A program made the position numbers and the translations under genes. Under the pieces are notes generated by a model. That model saw only the letters and a program-made list of their open reading frames with translations, had not been told where the DNA came from and ran no database searches. A stretch of DNA of 64,000 nt. Origin: Bradyrhizobiaceae bacterium. Its GTDB lineage: Bacteria > Pseudomonadota > Alphaproteobacteria > Rhizobiales > Xanthobacteraceae. This document shows positions 8,961 to 17,319 of the stretch, piece after piece. The stretch lies in assembly GCA_020544565.1 (NCBI GenBank), contig CP078014.1, positions 1,641,874-1,705,873 of the forward strand, read 5' to 3'. Position 1 is the first letter of the stretch. Each line of letters starts with the position of its first letter.

Positions 8961-9686
8961 TCAACGCATCGGCCGCAACGTTCCCCGCACCGCGTTACGA
9001 TCGTCCGTCGCGATACGACGCAGCGTCACGATATCCTTGACCGTAACTTGTGATGCGTTGATCACGACACCGACCCCCCGTAGCTTCGCAAAGGCGCGCG
9101 ACAGCGACTCCGGCGTCAGCCCGAGCCGCGCAGCGATCAATATCTTGTCATACGGGAGAGCGATCACGCATGTTCCCTGCTCGGCTGACGACAGCGACGC
9201 CAGGAACTCGGCGACCCGCTGCACTCCGCTCTGCACCTTAAGCTGTTCAACCTGTTGAACGAGGTGATGCAGGTGGAGAGAAGTGGATGCGATCATGGCC
9301 AGTGCGATATCGGGACTTTCGCGTATGCAGCGAACAATGTGATCGGCGGGGATACGCCCAACACGCGCATTGGTGACCGCTTCTGCAGTCGCCGGATACC
9401 GACTCCCGGTGAACGCGACTGCCTCCGCGAAGCTCTCGCCTTTTTGCAGAACGCGAATTACGGTTTCGTCGCCGGCTGGCGTTATACGATAGAGCTTCAC
9501 CAAACCATCGATCACGATGAAAAAGGCCGTCGCCGGATCCCCCTGGCGGAATAGTCCGTCGTGGGCCTCCAGCACGACGGCCGTTCCGGGCGCGACGATG
9601 TGCTCTACCGTTTCCTGTTTCAGTCCGCGAAATATTGCGACGCGGGTGATGATTTGAAAATCGCCGGCCGTCAACTTTAAGGACAT
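8961..9686 (-). CDS. Crp/Fnr-family transcriptional regulator, HbaR-like (copy 2)
   Basis: With the start at 9686 this is 241 residues, the same length as copy 1, and collinear with it from MSLKLTAGDFQIITRVA to the shared ending RNAVRGTLRPMR. The two are clearly a tandem duplication. Most differences fall in the sensor domain (residues 30-95), while the DNA-binding segment LGLTPESLSRAFAKLR is nearly unchanged, so both should bind the same TTGA sites but may sense different signals. It too lacks an FNR-type N-terminal cysteine cluster. A perfect FNR-type dyad lies 58-71 bp upstream. Two Met codons just upstream (9689, 9695) are alternative starts; 9686 is chosen by alignment with copy 1. Confidence 0.84.
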   Translation of the reverse strand: MSLKLTAGDFQIITRVAIFRGLKQETVEHIVAPGTAVVLEAHDGLFRQGDPATAFFIVIDGLVKLYRITPAGDETVIRVLQKGESFAEAVAFTGSRYPATAEAVTNARVGRIPADHIVRCIRESPDIALAMIASTSLHLHHLVQQVEQLKVQSGVQRVAEFLASLSSAEQGTCVIALPYDKILIAARLGLTPESLSRAFAKLRGVGVVINASQVTVKDIVTLRRIATDDRNAVRGTLRPMR

Positions 9687-9743
9687 CATGAACATCCCAA
9701 AATGGAGCCAATTTGATTGACGCGACTGATCGGCTGGCCGTCC

Positions 9744-9757
9744 TTGATGCGGATCAA
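9744..9757. promoter_or_regulatory. Perfect FNR/HbaR-type dyad upstream of Crp/Fnr copy 2
   Basis: TTGATGCGGATCAA is an exact TTGAT-N4-ATCAA site, 58-71 bp upstream of the second regulator, a placement almost identical to that of the 8830 site before copy 1. The duplication therefore appears to have included the promoter region. Confidence 0.68.
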
Positions 9758-9882
9758 AAACCCGGGGCGGCCCCGCTTCTGCCGCAGCGCAAAACAACCG
9801 CGTGAAGCGCCAACTCTGCCATCAACCACTGCACACTTTACTCCTCGATCAACTCTCCAAAAGAACGCGCGCTCGCAGCAGA

Positions 9883-10350
9883 TCAGACCGGCAGTGAGTT
9901 GCGCCGACGAGACGAGCCTGCCTTCAGGCGCTTGCGGGTACCGATCTCGCGACGATCCACCAGCTTGCGCATCGTTGCAATCGTTATCGAGCCGAGGGTG
10001 GCACGCGCAATATCGTCGATTTCGTTCAGCACCTGCCCCAAGGTTTGCTCCTCGGGCGTAGCATCGGCCGTTCCGGCATTCTGCTCAACGGAACTCAGAT
10101 CTTCAAATAGCTGCACCACTTCCAACAGGGTTATTCGCCGCGCATTGCCGACGAATTGATATCCGCCACCCGCGCCCCGAATCGAGCGGACGAGGCCGGC
10201 ACGACCCATGACATGCATAACCTTCGCCAAATGGTGGCTGGAAACGCCGTATTTCTCGCCAATTTCGGCGACGGAAAGCTGACGGCCTTCGTGCGTGGTC
10301 AGTTCCAGCGCCGCGAAAATGGCGAGTTGGGCCGAAATCTGCAGTCTCAT
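9883..10350 (-). CDS. badM: Rrf2-family transcriptional repressor, BadM-like
   Basis: From the Met at 10350 (MRLQISAQLAIFAALEL) the protein has 155 residues, normal Rrf2 length. The winged helix contains LSVAEIGEKYGVSSHHLAKVM and the wing GLVRSIRGAGGGYQF. The three cysteines that bind Fe-S in IscR and NsrR are missing, as in R. palustris BadM, an Rrf2 protein that represses the benzoyl-CoA reductase operon. An upstream extension of 25 codons is open but not conserved. The gene lies 55 bp downstream of the BadL-like acetyltransferase on the same strand; a badL-badM arrangement supports the call. Candidate operators are the inverted repeats at 10932 and 21610. Confidence 0.8.
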   Translation of the reverse strand: MRLQISAQLAIFAALELTTHEGRQLSVAEIGEKYGVSSHHLAKVMHVMGRAGLVRSIRGAGGGYQFVGNARRITLLEVVQLFEDLSSVEQNAGTADATPEEQTLGQVLNEIDDIARATLGSITIATMRKLVDRREIGTRKRLKAGSSRRRNSLPV

Positions 10351-10405
10351 GACGTGGCCATCGATAAGCGATCCCGTTCTGAATACCGACTGTCGCTTGA
10401 CTTGT

Positions 10406-10909
10406 TCAATCGATATCCTTCTCAAGCTGAATGTAGGGTCCCGCGATCAGTCCTTCGCTACGAAAGAACAGCAGAGGAAGACGGGCGTCCCTCGCGATCA
10501 TCGTTCGCATCTTGCCGACACCCGCATTCTTGAACTCAGCGGAAATTGCTTCGAACAACGCGCTTCCAATGCCGTGCAAGCGCGCTTTCGGCTCAACCGA
10601 CAACGCAAACACCCAGCCGCAGGGGGCGGATCCGAACTCCCAGGCGCGGACCTCGCCGATAATGAAGCCAAGCAGCCCGAAAGTGGTCCGATCCTGGCGG
10701 TTTTCGGCAACCAGAAAAAAACGCTCATGGCTTCGTTGCTTGCCGTAGCGGCGGAAAATATCGTTCCAGTACTCCGCCTTGGCAAGTTTCGTCACGCGCG
10801 TATCCAGCGCAATCACCTGGGGGATATCGGCGGCTCGCACACGCCGCACCAGCACCGCGGATTCGACCTTGGTTTCTTCCTGCATCCGTACGTATCGCCG
10901 TTTCGTCAC
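10406..10909 (-). CDS. badL: GNAT-family N-acetyltransferase, BadL-like
   Basis: The protein has up to 167 residues, with a single GNAT fold. The acetyl-CoA-binding segment PKARLHGIGSALFEA is near residue 105, followed by a C-terminal strand with LPLLFFRSEGL. In R. palustris the GNAT BadL acetylates aminobenzoates, and the products are reported to relieve BadM repression of benzoate genes. Its place directly upstream of a BadM-like gene supports the same role here. The start is unsure: the frame opens with GTG at 10909, and an ATG at 10885 is equally plausible; neither has a strong ribosome-binding site. An 18-bp inverted repeat lies 23 bp upstream of 10909. Confidence 0.72.
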   Translation of the reverse strand: MTKRRYVRMQEETKVESAVLVRRVRAADIPQVIALDTRVTKLAKAEYWNDIFRRYGKQRSHERFFLVAENRQDRTTFGLLGFIIGEVRAWEFGSAPCGWVFALSVEPKARLHGIGSALFEAISAEFKNAGVGKMRTMIARDARLPLLFFRSEGLIAGPYIQLEKDID

Positions 10910-10931
10910 TCACGAATCCATAGCGCATATT

Positions 10932-10949
10932 CAAGTATTGTGGTACTTG
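10932..10949. promoter_or_regulatory. 18-bp inverted repeat, candidate BadM operator
   Basis: CAAGTATTGTGGTACTTG has perfect 6-bp arms (CAAGTA/TACTTG) around a 6-bp centre. It lies between the divergent badL-badM and DUF2249-nnrS transcription units. The core GTA-N6-TAC recurs at 21613-21624 in the had/korA divergent promoter. A shared Rrf2 operator would explain both; this has not been compared with a mapped BadM site. Confidence 0.45.
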
Positions 10950-10981
10950 TTTATCATTAAGAGCATGGGTGAGGTGTCGTC

Positions 10982-11269
10982 GTGACTTGCGCTCGACCAG
11001 AGGAAAAATCCCGGATATGGCGGGTGGCGGACGCCGTCCATATCGATGTCCGCGGCCTCGCGCCACCGGAGCCCATGGTCGCCATTCTGCAGACAATCGA
11101 TGGCGGCGATATCGATACCGCCCTCATCGCCCACCTCGATCAGGAACCGATCTTCCTCTATCCCGAGCTCGATGACCGGGGATGGAGCCACGAACTGTTG
11201 CCGTCCTCGTGTGGAGGCACGGATTGTGAGGACGGGGTCATGCTTCGCATGGCGCGATGGGCCACATGA
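10982..11269 (+). CDS. DUF2249 domain protein
   Basis: This 95-residue protein starts at GTG 10982, with GAGG about 8 bases upstream; an ATG at 10965 ends after six codons, so it is not the start. The segment VHIDVRGLAPPEPMVAILQT and the FLYPELDDRGW stretch match small DUF2249 proteins, which often occur beside NnrS, hemerythrins and denitrification genes. The end holds a CGGTDCEDG motif that could bind metal. Its stop overlaps the nnrS start by ATGA, so the two are coupled. Biochemical function is unknown; a role in NO or redox metabolism is inferred from the neighbour. Confidence 0.7.
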   Translation: MTCARPEEKSRIWRVADAVHIDVRGLAPPEPMVAILQTIDGGDIDTALIAHLDQEPIFLYPELDDRGWSHELLPSSCGGTDCEDGVMLRMARWAT

Positions 11270-12537
11270 GTGTCGGGGCAACCTTTCTCGGCGGCGCAAA
11301 GAGCCGGCTATTGCCGAGATCGATCCCATTTCGGTTCTTCGCGGCAGCCGCCGTGTTCCACGTCATGATGTGGCTGGGGCTGCTCAACGGTGCCGACGAA
11401 GCGACCGGCTTTCGCGGCGGGCTCGGTGCCACGCTGGCTTCCGTGCACCTCCTGACTCTTGGGATCCTGACCACGACGGCAATCGGCGCGGCCGTTCAAC
11501 TCCTGCCCGTTGCAACGCGGCGCACGCTGCACGCAGTCTGGCCGATTCAATTGATATTCTGGCTCGCGGTGCCGGGCCTTATTGCGCTGATCATCGGCAT
11601 GCATACGGCGCAAACCAGAATTCTCATTCCTGCTTCCGCGATGACTGCGGTCGGCCTGCTCCTGTTCTGCGGGCTTCTGGCAGACAATCTGCGCCGCACC
11701 AGCAGTCTTCCTGTGGTTGGCGCATACGGCTGGGCCGCACTGGCGGCGCTCGTTCTGGTGACCGTGTTCGGGGTCACGCTTGCAATCAACAACGAGATCG
11801 GCGTTTTGCCAGACCATGGCGCCGTCGCGCTCGCCCATCTGATCCTGGGCGGATTTGGCTTCATGGGACTACTCGCGCTTGGCTTCAGTCACATCTTGAT
11901 ACCGATGTTTGCGCTGGCGCCCGCGCCGGAGAAGCGGCCGAGCTTCATCAGTTTCGCCCTTTCCTCCGTGGCGGTTTTTCTCGGCACGCTCGGGGCGCTT
12001 GCCGGCAGCCGAAATATTCTGACTGTCGCCGCGCTGACAGGTCTCGCGGGTGCCGCGTCGCATCTCTGGCTGATGCATCGTGTGCTCAAGGCCGGAATGC
12101 GCAAACGGCTCGGCCTCTCGTTCATCCTCGTGAGGGCTGCCTGGATCATGCTGCCGGCGACGCTCCTCGTCGGTCTTGCCGCGCTTTATGGCTTTGCCGG
12201 CGCGAATGGGGGCACCCTGTTCGGCTTCGTCCTGCTGTTCGGCTGGCTTCTCACCTTCCTGGTCGCGATCCTCCAGCGCATCATGCCGTTCCTCGCCTCG
12301 ATGTTCGCAACGCCCCAAGCCAGCGGTGGCTCCGCTATCGTTTCCGAGCTTGCCAATGCCCGATCGCTCAAGCTTCACGCGGCCTGCCATGGTCTGGCCT
12401 TCGCAGTAATTGTCGTGGCAATTGTGCTCGACAATGCGATGGTCGCGCGCCTTGGCATTGCGATCGGTTTGATCGGAGCGCTCGCCTTCGCCTGGTTCAC
12501 GGCCGACGTGATCCGGCGGATATTGCCGGCCGACTAG
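11266..12537 (+). CDS. nnrS: NnrS-family haem/copper membrane protein
   Basis: The protein has 423 residues from ATG 11266 (ATGA overlap with the DUF2249 gene; an in-frame ATG at 11257 is the alternative). It is almost wholly hydrophobic, with about twelve predicted membrane helices. FRFFAAAAVFHVMMWLGLL carries a conserved early histidine, and AVHLLTLGILTTTA-type segments with further histidines match NnrS. NnrS proteins help cells resist nitric oxide during denitrification. Its place inside an anaerobic aromatic cluster suggests growth on aromatics with nitrate, and a need to protect iron-sulfur enzymes from NO. That role here is inference. Confidence 0.8.
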   Translation: MSVGATFLGGAKSRLLPRSIPFRFFAAAAVFHVMMWLGLLNGADEATGFRGGLGATLASVHLLTLGILTTTAIGAAVQLLPVATRRTLHAVWPIQLIFWLAVPGLIALIIGMHTAQTRILIPASAMTAVGLLLFCGLLADNLRRTSSLPVVGAYGWAALAALVLVTVFGVTLAINNEIGVLPDHGAVALAHLILGGFGFMGLLALGFSHILIPMFALAPAPEKRPSFISFALSSVAVFLGTLGALAGSRNILTVAALTGLAGAASHLWLMHRVLKAGMRKRLGLSFILVRAAWIMLPATLLVGLAALYGFAGANGGTLFGFVLLFGWLLTFLVAILQRIMPFLASMFATPQASGGSAIVSELANARSLKLHAACHGLAFAVIVVAIVLDNAMVARLGIAIGLIGALAFAWFTADVIRRILPAD

Positions 12538-13000
12538 CCGGGTAACCGCCGCGATGGAGCATCTCGTGCCGCATCGATGCGCGGCGCGTCATGGGCCAAA
12601 GGAAGGCACGGCAATACGTGCGCCATCTGGCACTCGCTCGGTAAAATCAAATCGTTCATCAAATCCTCCCTCGTTGGAGATTCTCTGAATCACAATCAAT
12701 GCAAATCACAGGTTCGGAGCCAAGACGGCTCACCTGAAAAATCGGTCAAAGCACACCTGCTGCGAGGGAGATATTTCACTGCGCCGAATGCGGCGAACGC
12801 AAAGCCGACCAGTCGCCGCCGCGGGCGACGGCGACCTGCACGTCATCCCCGGGATGATCCTGAACGGACCCAGCTTGTCAAATAAGGCGCGGCCGCCCGG
12901 GGCAATCGGCATCGATGGCAATCACCCGTTCGAGATTGCCCGGACGTCACCGACGGACCTTGCTTTCGATGGTCGCGCCGGCGTTGCTTATGTCCACGTC
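12538..13000. other. 463-bp convergent gap without a supported gene
   Basis: This gap lies between the ends of nnrS (plus) and the hemerythrin gene (minus). I read all six frames and found no family-like translation; short frames such as 12730-12921 (minus) have no recognisable motif. No clear hairpin terminator was seen. It may be a further decayed segment. Confidence 0.4.
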
Positions 13001-13501
13001 TCATACCTCTTCGACATATTCCTGATAGAGTCGGGATTCAGTCTCGGGATCCATGTTTTCTTCAAGTACAGGCAACAGCGCCATCTCTTCCTTCTGCACA
13101 TGGGCAAGCATGCGATCGCTGAGTTCCTGGGCCAGTCGCGTGAACTCTTCCCATTCTGCCGGCGCGAATCCCCTGGCCATGGCCCCGCGCGCCAGCTCGG
13201 CGACACGCCCACCGAGCGGTCGGATAGCTGCATGCTCGCTCGTCAGGTGCGCGCCGATGTCGGCGTCCCCGATGGCTTCCAGAAACGTAAAGAGATGGTC
13301 CTCCTCGAACGCAAAATGGCGCTCAACTTCAGCCTCCACTCCGGTCGACAGATCCGAAAGCAACCGCGCGACGTTACTGTCGGCCTTATCTGGCGCACCA
13401 CGCCGACCGCGCGCCAGCAATTGCTCAAGTCGTTCCATCAGGGCGACGGTCGCGCGGTGCTCTTCATGGAGTGTCTGGCTGATCCGATTGGTAAAGCTCA
13501 T
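13001..13501 (-). CDS. Hemerythrin-domain protein at the end of the benzoyl-CoA reductase operon
   Basis: The protein has 166 residues. It has the four-helix-bundle metal ligands of hemerythrin in order: H12 and H15 (LHEEH), H62 and E66 (RHFAFEEDH, also H69), H85/H90 (AHLTSEH) and H134 with E138 (HVQKEEM). Hemerythrins bind O2, sometimes NO, at a di-iron site. The gene starts 42 bp after badB on the same strand and seems to be the last gene of the had-to-badB operon. Benzoyl-CoA reductase and its ferredoxin are oxygen-sensitive, so a role in trapping or sensing O2 for them is a reasonable inference. I know of no such gene in the standard R. palustris bad operon. Confidence 0.82.
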   Translation of the reverse strand: MSFTNRISQTLHEEHRATVALMERLEQLLARGRRGAPDKADSNVARLLSDLSTGVEAEVERHFAFEEDHLFTFLEAIGDADIGAHLTSEHAAIRPLGGRVAELARGAMARGFAPAEWEEFTRLAQELSDRMLAHVQKEEMALLPVLEENMDPETESRLYQEYVEEV

Positions 13502-13543
13502 CGCAGATCCTCGCTGTGCCCGGACTAATTGATATCCCGCGTG

Positions 13544-13789
13544 TCAGCTGTGCAACTGCTCGTATTTGACGAGCAGATCGTCATTGGTTTCTTCCCAGTC
13601 CGGATGGGGCACAATGCAGTCGGCCGGACAGACCAGCTTGCATTGTGGCTCGTCCTCGGCACCCACACACTCCGTGCATTTCATGGGATCGATCACGTAG
13701 ATCGGATCGCCAGCGGTGATTGCCTTGTTCGGACACACTGGCTCGCAAGCATCGCAAGCTGTGCAGGCGTCGGTGATCATCAGCGCCAT
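13544..13789 (-). CDS. badB: 2[4Fe-4S] ferredoxin of the benzoyl-CoA reductase system
   Basis: This 81-residue ferredoxin has two cluster motifs: CTACDACEPVCP from residue 9, and CTECVGAEDEPQCKLVCP, in which eight residues separate the second and third cysteines. That insertion, plus a C-terminal helix extension, is typical of the Alvin-type low-potential ferredoxins that feed benzoyl-CoA reductase (BadB in R. palustris, the bcr ferredoxin in Thauera). It lies 20 bp downstream of badG. Likely electron source: the KorAB oxidoreductase encoded divergently. Likely acceptors: BadDEFG and HbaBCD. Confidence 0.9.
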   Translation of the reverse strand: MALMITDACTACDACEPVCPNKAITAGDPIYVIDPMKCTECVGAEDEPQCKLVCPADCIVPHPDWEETNDDLLVKYEQLHS

Positions 13790-13809
13790 CGCGTCATCTC
13801 CTCACCTTC

Positions 13810-14655
13810 TCATGCCGCCTTCGATGCCTGGTTGGCCGCGGCAAGCTTTTCAAACCGGAACGCACCCCATAGCGCAGCCCCGATCGCGCCGGCGTAGATC
13901 GAATCCGGATGGCTACGGACCGCAATCTTCATGTCCTTGATGTGCGAGATATCCTCTTCGAGTGCGGCAACCAGCCCGTTGTCGAGCGCAAGTCCTCCGG
14001 TTACCAATACGGTGCCGTCACGCGCCCCGATCGACTTCAGGAGTTTGGACAGCCGAGCCGCCATCGAAAGATGGATACCCTTCAAGATATTCGGCGTCGA
14101 AATGCCGCGCGAAACCATGTTAATCACGTCTGTCTCCGCGAGCACGGCACAGATGCTGCTAACAACTTCGGGATTTTCGCCCTCGCGCGACAGCGCCCCG
14201 ATCTCTTCCTGGGCGATGCCGAGATAGCGGGCGATGTTTTCGAGAAATTGCCCCGAGCCGGAAGCGCACTGGCTCGTCATCTTGTAGCTGAGCACCTTGC
14301 CCCGTTCATCGATCAGGATCGCACGCCCGTGCAACGCGCCAATGTCGAGCGCTGCCCGCGATTCCGGATCGAGGTAGACGGCGCCGCGCGCATGGGTCGT
14401 CATCGAGTAGAAATGGCCGGTATGAAACGGCACACTCTCGCCCTCGCCCGTGGTCGCGATGTAGTCGACCTCTTCAGCCGGAATCTTCGCATCTTCGAGC
14501 ACGGCATCAAAGGCGACGCGCGCCAGCTCCAGAGGATCCCGCTGCCGGATGCGCATCACGTACCGCGACAACCAGGTTTCCTCTCCGTTTTCGACCTTGA
14601 ACAGCGACGCCTTGATGGTGCTGGTGCCGATATCAATTCCCGCGCTGATAGTCAT
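13810..14655 (-). CDS. badG: Benzoyl-CoA reductase subunit BadG/BcrD (ATPase)
   Basis: The protein has 281 residues, about 30 kDa, as for BcrD/BadG. It starts [14 protein letters not shown], the phosphate-1 loop of the ASKHA ATPase fold; [15 protein letters not shown] near residue 128 supplies a cysteine for the [4Fe-4S] cluster held between the two ATPase subunits; and [13 protein letters not shown] near residue 215 is the adenosine-binding region. With BadF it hydrolyses ATP to drive single-electron transfer to the BadDE active site. Its ATG overlaps the badF stop (ATGA). Confidence 0.93.
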   Translation of the reverse strand: MTISAGIDIGTSTIKASLFKVENGEETWLSRYVMRIRQRDPLELARVAFDAVLEDAKIPAEEVDYIATTGEGESVPFHTGHFYSMTTHARGAVYLDPESRAALDIGALHGRAILIDERGKVLSYKMTSQCASGSGQFLENIARYLGIAQEEIGALSREGENPEVVSSICAVLAETDVINMVSRGISTPNILKGIHLSMAARLSKLLKSIGARDGTVLVTGGLALDNGLVAALEEDISHIKDMKIAVRSHPDSIYAGAIGAALWGAFRFEKLAAANQASKAA

Positions 14656-15983
14656 TCTTCGCTCCCATCGACCTGTCCGAAATGCGCCCGGCGCGCAAAC
14701 TCCGCCGCGCCGAGCGCGCCGGTATAGATCGAGTCCGGGTTGATATTGATGACGACGTCGCCGTAGTTTTCCTTGATCACCTTCCTGAGCTCGCGCACCG
14801 CAGCATCGTTCTTGGCAACGCCGCCCGTGAACGTAAATTCATCGGTGACGCCCCCCGAGCGCGAGATGATCGAGATCGCGCGCAAGATGATGGCACGATG
14901 CAATCCGGCCAGAATGTCCTCGCGCTTTTCCCCGAGCGAAAGCCGATCTCGCAATTCAGCGCCCGCAAAGACAGTGCATGTCGAGTTGATGCGCGCCGGC
15001 TTGTCCGACTTCATGGCCATCGGACCCAGTTCGTGCAGACCCATGTTCATCTCGTCGGCGATATAGCCGAGATAGCGGCCGCAGCCCGCCGCACATCGGT
15101 CGTTCATTTGAAAATTGGCAACGATGCCATTGGCATCGATCTGAATGCCTTTTGTGTCTTGCCCGCCGATGTCGAGCACGGTGCGGGTCTGCGGGTACAT
15201 CAGGTGAGCACCGAGGCCGTGGCACAGAATCTCCGAGCGGATATGCTCTTTGGAGAATGGCAGCGTTACCCGCCCATAGCCGGTGCCGACCAGGTAGCTT
15301 TCCTCCAACTCGACGGCGAGCGCGTTTTCGATCATCTTCTGGATGTCGGCGGCCGCGGATTTGACTGAAGGGTCCGTCCGCAGCACGCGCCCGAGCGCAC
15401 GCCGGAACTTTTCACTCAACTCACCTGCCGGTGGTCGATTCTCGACCTCGATAATCGACTTGTCGTAGACATTGAGAAGCAGGTCATAAGGCAGCCCCGC
15501 GTCGCGCGCGACTTCTTCGGCATGGCTATGGTAGCGCGATCCCGCAATATCGCGGAAGAAGTCGGATTTGCGCTTGGCATCGGGCGCGTAGAGCTCCGGT
15601 GCCTCCTTCCGCAGCCGCTCGAACACCTCGCCGAGCGATGTCTTGACGCCGGAACCGGCCTTGGCAAAGCGCTCGCCCTGGATCTGACCGACGCAGGTTT
15701 GCTCGAGATCGTCGAGCTGTTCAAGAAACTGCTCGAGGCGAAAGGCCCGCTCCAGCGCGCCGAGAAACGTATCGAGTTCGATCAGTCCGTTGGCGTCGGT
15801 GAGCGCCCTCCGGAACAGGGTAAATTGCGCATCGACGCGAGCCTCCTGGCTCGCCACGCGCGCGGCCGTCGCATAGTTCGAGCGCGAGTTGGTGATGCCA
15901 TGACCGATTACAGCGCGATCCTCATCAAGGAGGACGGCCTTGGTCGTTGTGGAACCGAGATCAATCCCGACGAAGGTTTTCAT
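14652..15983 (-). CDS. badF: Benzoyl-CoA reductase subunit BadF/BcrA (ATPase)
   Basis: The protein has 443 residues from [10 protein letters not shown] at 15983. The start is an ASKHA phosphate loop ([16 protein letters not shown]), then an insertion of about 150 residues not found in BadG and characteristic of Bcr[13 protein letters not shown] follows near residue 275, the cluster segment [14 protein letters not shown] near residue 295, and [12 protein letters not shown] near residue 395. It pairs with BadG as the electron-activating half of the ATP-dependent reductase. The gap to badE is 10 bp, and it overlaps badG by four bases. Confidence 0.93.
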   Translation of the reverse strand: MKTFVGIDLGSTTTKAVLLDEDRAVIGHGITNSRSNYATAARVASQEARVDAQFTLFRRALTDANGLIELDTFLGALERAFRLEQFLEQLDDLEQTCVGQIQGERFAKAGSGVKTSLGEVFERLRKEAPELYAPDAKRKSDFFRDIAGSRYHSHAEEVARDAGLPYDLLLNVYDKSIIEVENRPPAGELSEKFRRALGRVLRTDPSVKSAAADIQKMIENALAVELEESYLVGTGYGRVTLPFSKEHIRSEILCHGLGAHLMYPQTRTVLDIGGQDTKGIQIDANGIVANFQMNDRCAAGCGRYLGYIADEMNMGLHELGPMAMKSDKPARINSTCTVFAGAELRDRLSLGEKREDILAGLHRAIILRAISIISRSGGVTDEFTFTGGVAKNDAAVRELRKVIKENYGDVVININPDSIYTGALGAAEFARRAHFGQVDGSEE

Positions 15984-15993
15984 GCCTCGCTCC

Positions 15994-17319
15994 TTATGCT
16001 GCCGCGTTGGCGCCAGAACGCTTCTGATCAATCATCTGGAAATAGCTTTCGAGGCGGTTTTTGATGTTCGCCGCCGAGAAATAGCGCGGATCCACCAGGT
16101 CGGATTCAACGAATGCAGCCGGTTTCCCGGTGCGCTTCTCGACCTCGCGCATCATCAGCAACTGTCCGGCCGAAAAGCTGTTGCAGCTCTTGATCGAGTT
16201 GACCAGAAGGCCGTCCGCCTCATATTCGTTGATGTAGTTCACCAACATATCGATGCGCATCGGCAGGCTGCGATTGGTGTAGACGCCAAGGCAGTATTCG
16301 GCCAGCGTCTCCAGCGGCTTGCTCGGGTCATGGCGGAAACCGAGATCATAGACGCCGCCGACCTTGGTGTAGCTCGAGGCGACGACGACCGCGCCTTCAT
16401 CGTAAAACATCTTCCAGAACTGGCGGAAGCTCGTGTAGTTGGGCGGCCCTTCGACCACCAGCCGGTATTTCTCCCGGCCCATGTCGCCGTCGGGCGTGAC
16501 CGGACCCTGCCCCTTGGCCAGACGATCCTCGACTTCCTCGCGCAGAAAACGGTAGTAGTCGATCGCATCCTGGGTGCCGCGGAAGGCGCCGAAGATGGGT
16601 CCGATATAGTAGATGCCGCCAAAATAGGCGTCGATCGGCGACGGTTTTGCCTTGGCGCTCTGCAACACGCGAACGAGATCGTCTTCCGCCTTGGTCGATT
16701 TCTTCAGATGTTCGCGCAACCGGTCGATGTCGAACTTCACTCCCGAAACCCGCTCAAGTTTTGGTATCACCTCTTCCTTGAGCTGCTTCACCATATAGTC
16801 GATCATGTTCTTGGTGATCTTGCCGTCGGCCACGTAGGGCGTATGCAGCATGATCGTTTCGCACTTGTATTGCTCACGCAGCAGTTCAAACCACTTCATG
16901 AAGGTGAAGCAGCCGGTATAGGAGAGCAGCAGCACGTCCGGATTTGGAAACTTCTTTCCGTTTGGCGCGATGTTGCCTTTGGCCATCATGCCGACATCCG
17001 ACTTCACGTAGGTGCAGACGTCCTCCGAGTGGCCGATCTTTTCCGCCTCGAGCACGTAGCTGCCGCTGACGCGGCGCAAGCCATTCTGAATGGCGTTGAC
17101 CTCCGGCAGGTTGTTCAGAAGGTCGAAGCACATGATCAGTTCGTTGAGATTGCCGGGCACGAAGGTGGCAGCCACCTTGTGGCCAGTCTCCGGCGCACTC
17201 GTCAGACGGTCGTAATGCGCGGCCATCATCTCCTTCTGTTTGATCATGGAGGCATCTTTGATGACCTCCTTCACCGGGGCCCTGGAGGTCACGATCCTTG
17301 TATTTGTCGGTGTCGTCAT
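15994..17319 (-). CDS. badE: Benzoyl-CoA reductase subunit BadE/BcrB
   Basis: The protein has 441 residues, from [10 protein letters not shown] at 17319, chosen because this ATG forms an ATGA overlap with the badD stop. It belongs to the 2-hydroxyglutaryl-CoA dehydratase D / benzoyl-CoA reductase family; segments such as [18 protein letters not shown] and [14 protein letters not shown] carry cysteines expected to hold a [4Fe-4S] cluster. With BadD it forms the ring-reduction module that turns benzoyl-CoA into cyclohexa-1,5-diene-1-carbonyl-CoA. Length and gene order (CBAD in Thauera terms) match the class I enzyme. Confidence 0.92.
   Translation of the reverse strand: MTTPTNTRIVTSRAPVKEVIKDASMIKQKEMMAAHYDRLTSAPETGHKVAATFVPGNLNELIMCFDLLNNLPEVNAIQNGLRRVSGSYVLEAEKIGHSEDVCTYVKSDVGMMAKGNIAPNGKKFPNPDVLLLSYTGCFTFMKWFELLREQYKCETIMLHTPYVADGKITKNMIDYMVKQLKEEVIPKLERVSGVKFDIDRLREHLKKSTKAEDDLVRVLQSAKAKPSPIDAYFGGIYYIGPIFGAFRGTQDAIDYYRFLREEVEDRLAKGQGPVTPDGDMGREKYRLVVEGPPNYTSFRQFWKMFYDEGAVVVASSYTKVGGVYDLGFRHDPSKPLETLAEYCLGVYTNRSLPMRIDMLVNYINEYEADGLLVNSIKSCNSFSAGQLLMMREVEKRTGKPAAFVESDLVDPRYFSAANIKNRLESYFQMIDQKRSGANAAA

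Noticed and set aside
10397..10409. TTGACTTGTTCAA, a further FNR-like dyad upstream of badM
   Set aside because: The half-sites are 5 bp apart rather than 6, which puts them out of register, and the site overlaps the end of the acetyltransferase gene.
12788..13528. Plus-strand frame of 246 codons over the hemerythrin gene
   Set aside because: It lies opposite a gene with all hemerythrin ligands in order, and its own translation is not family-like.
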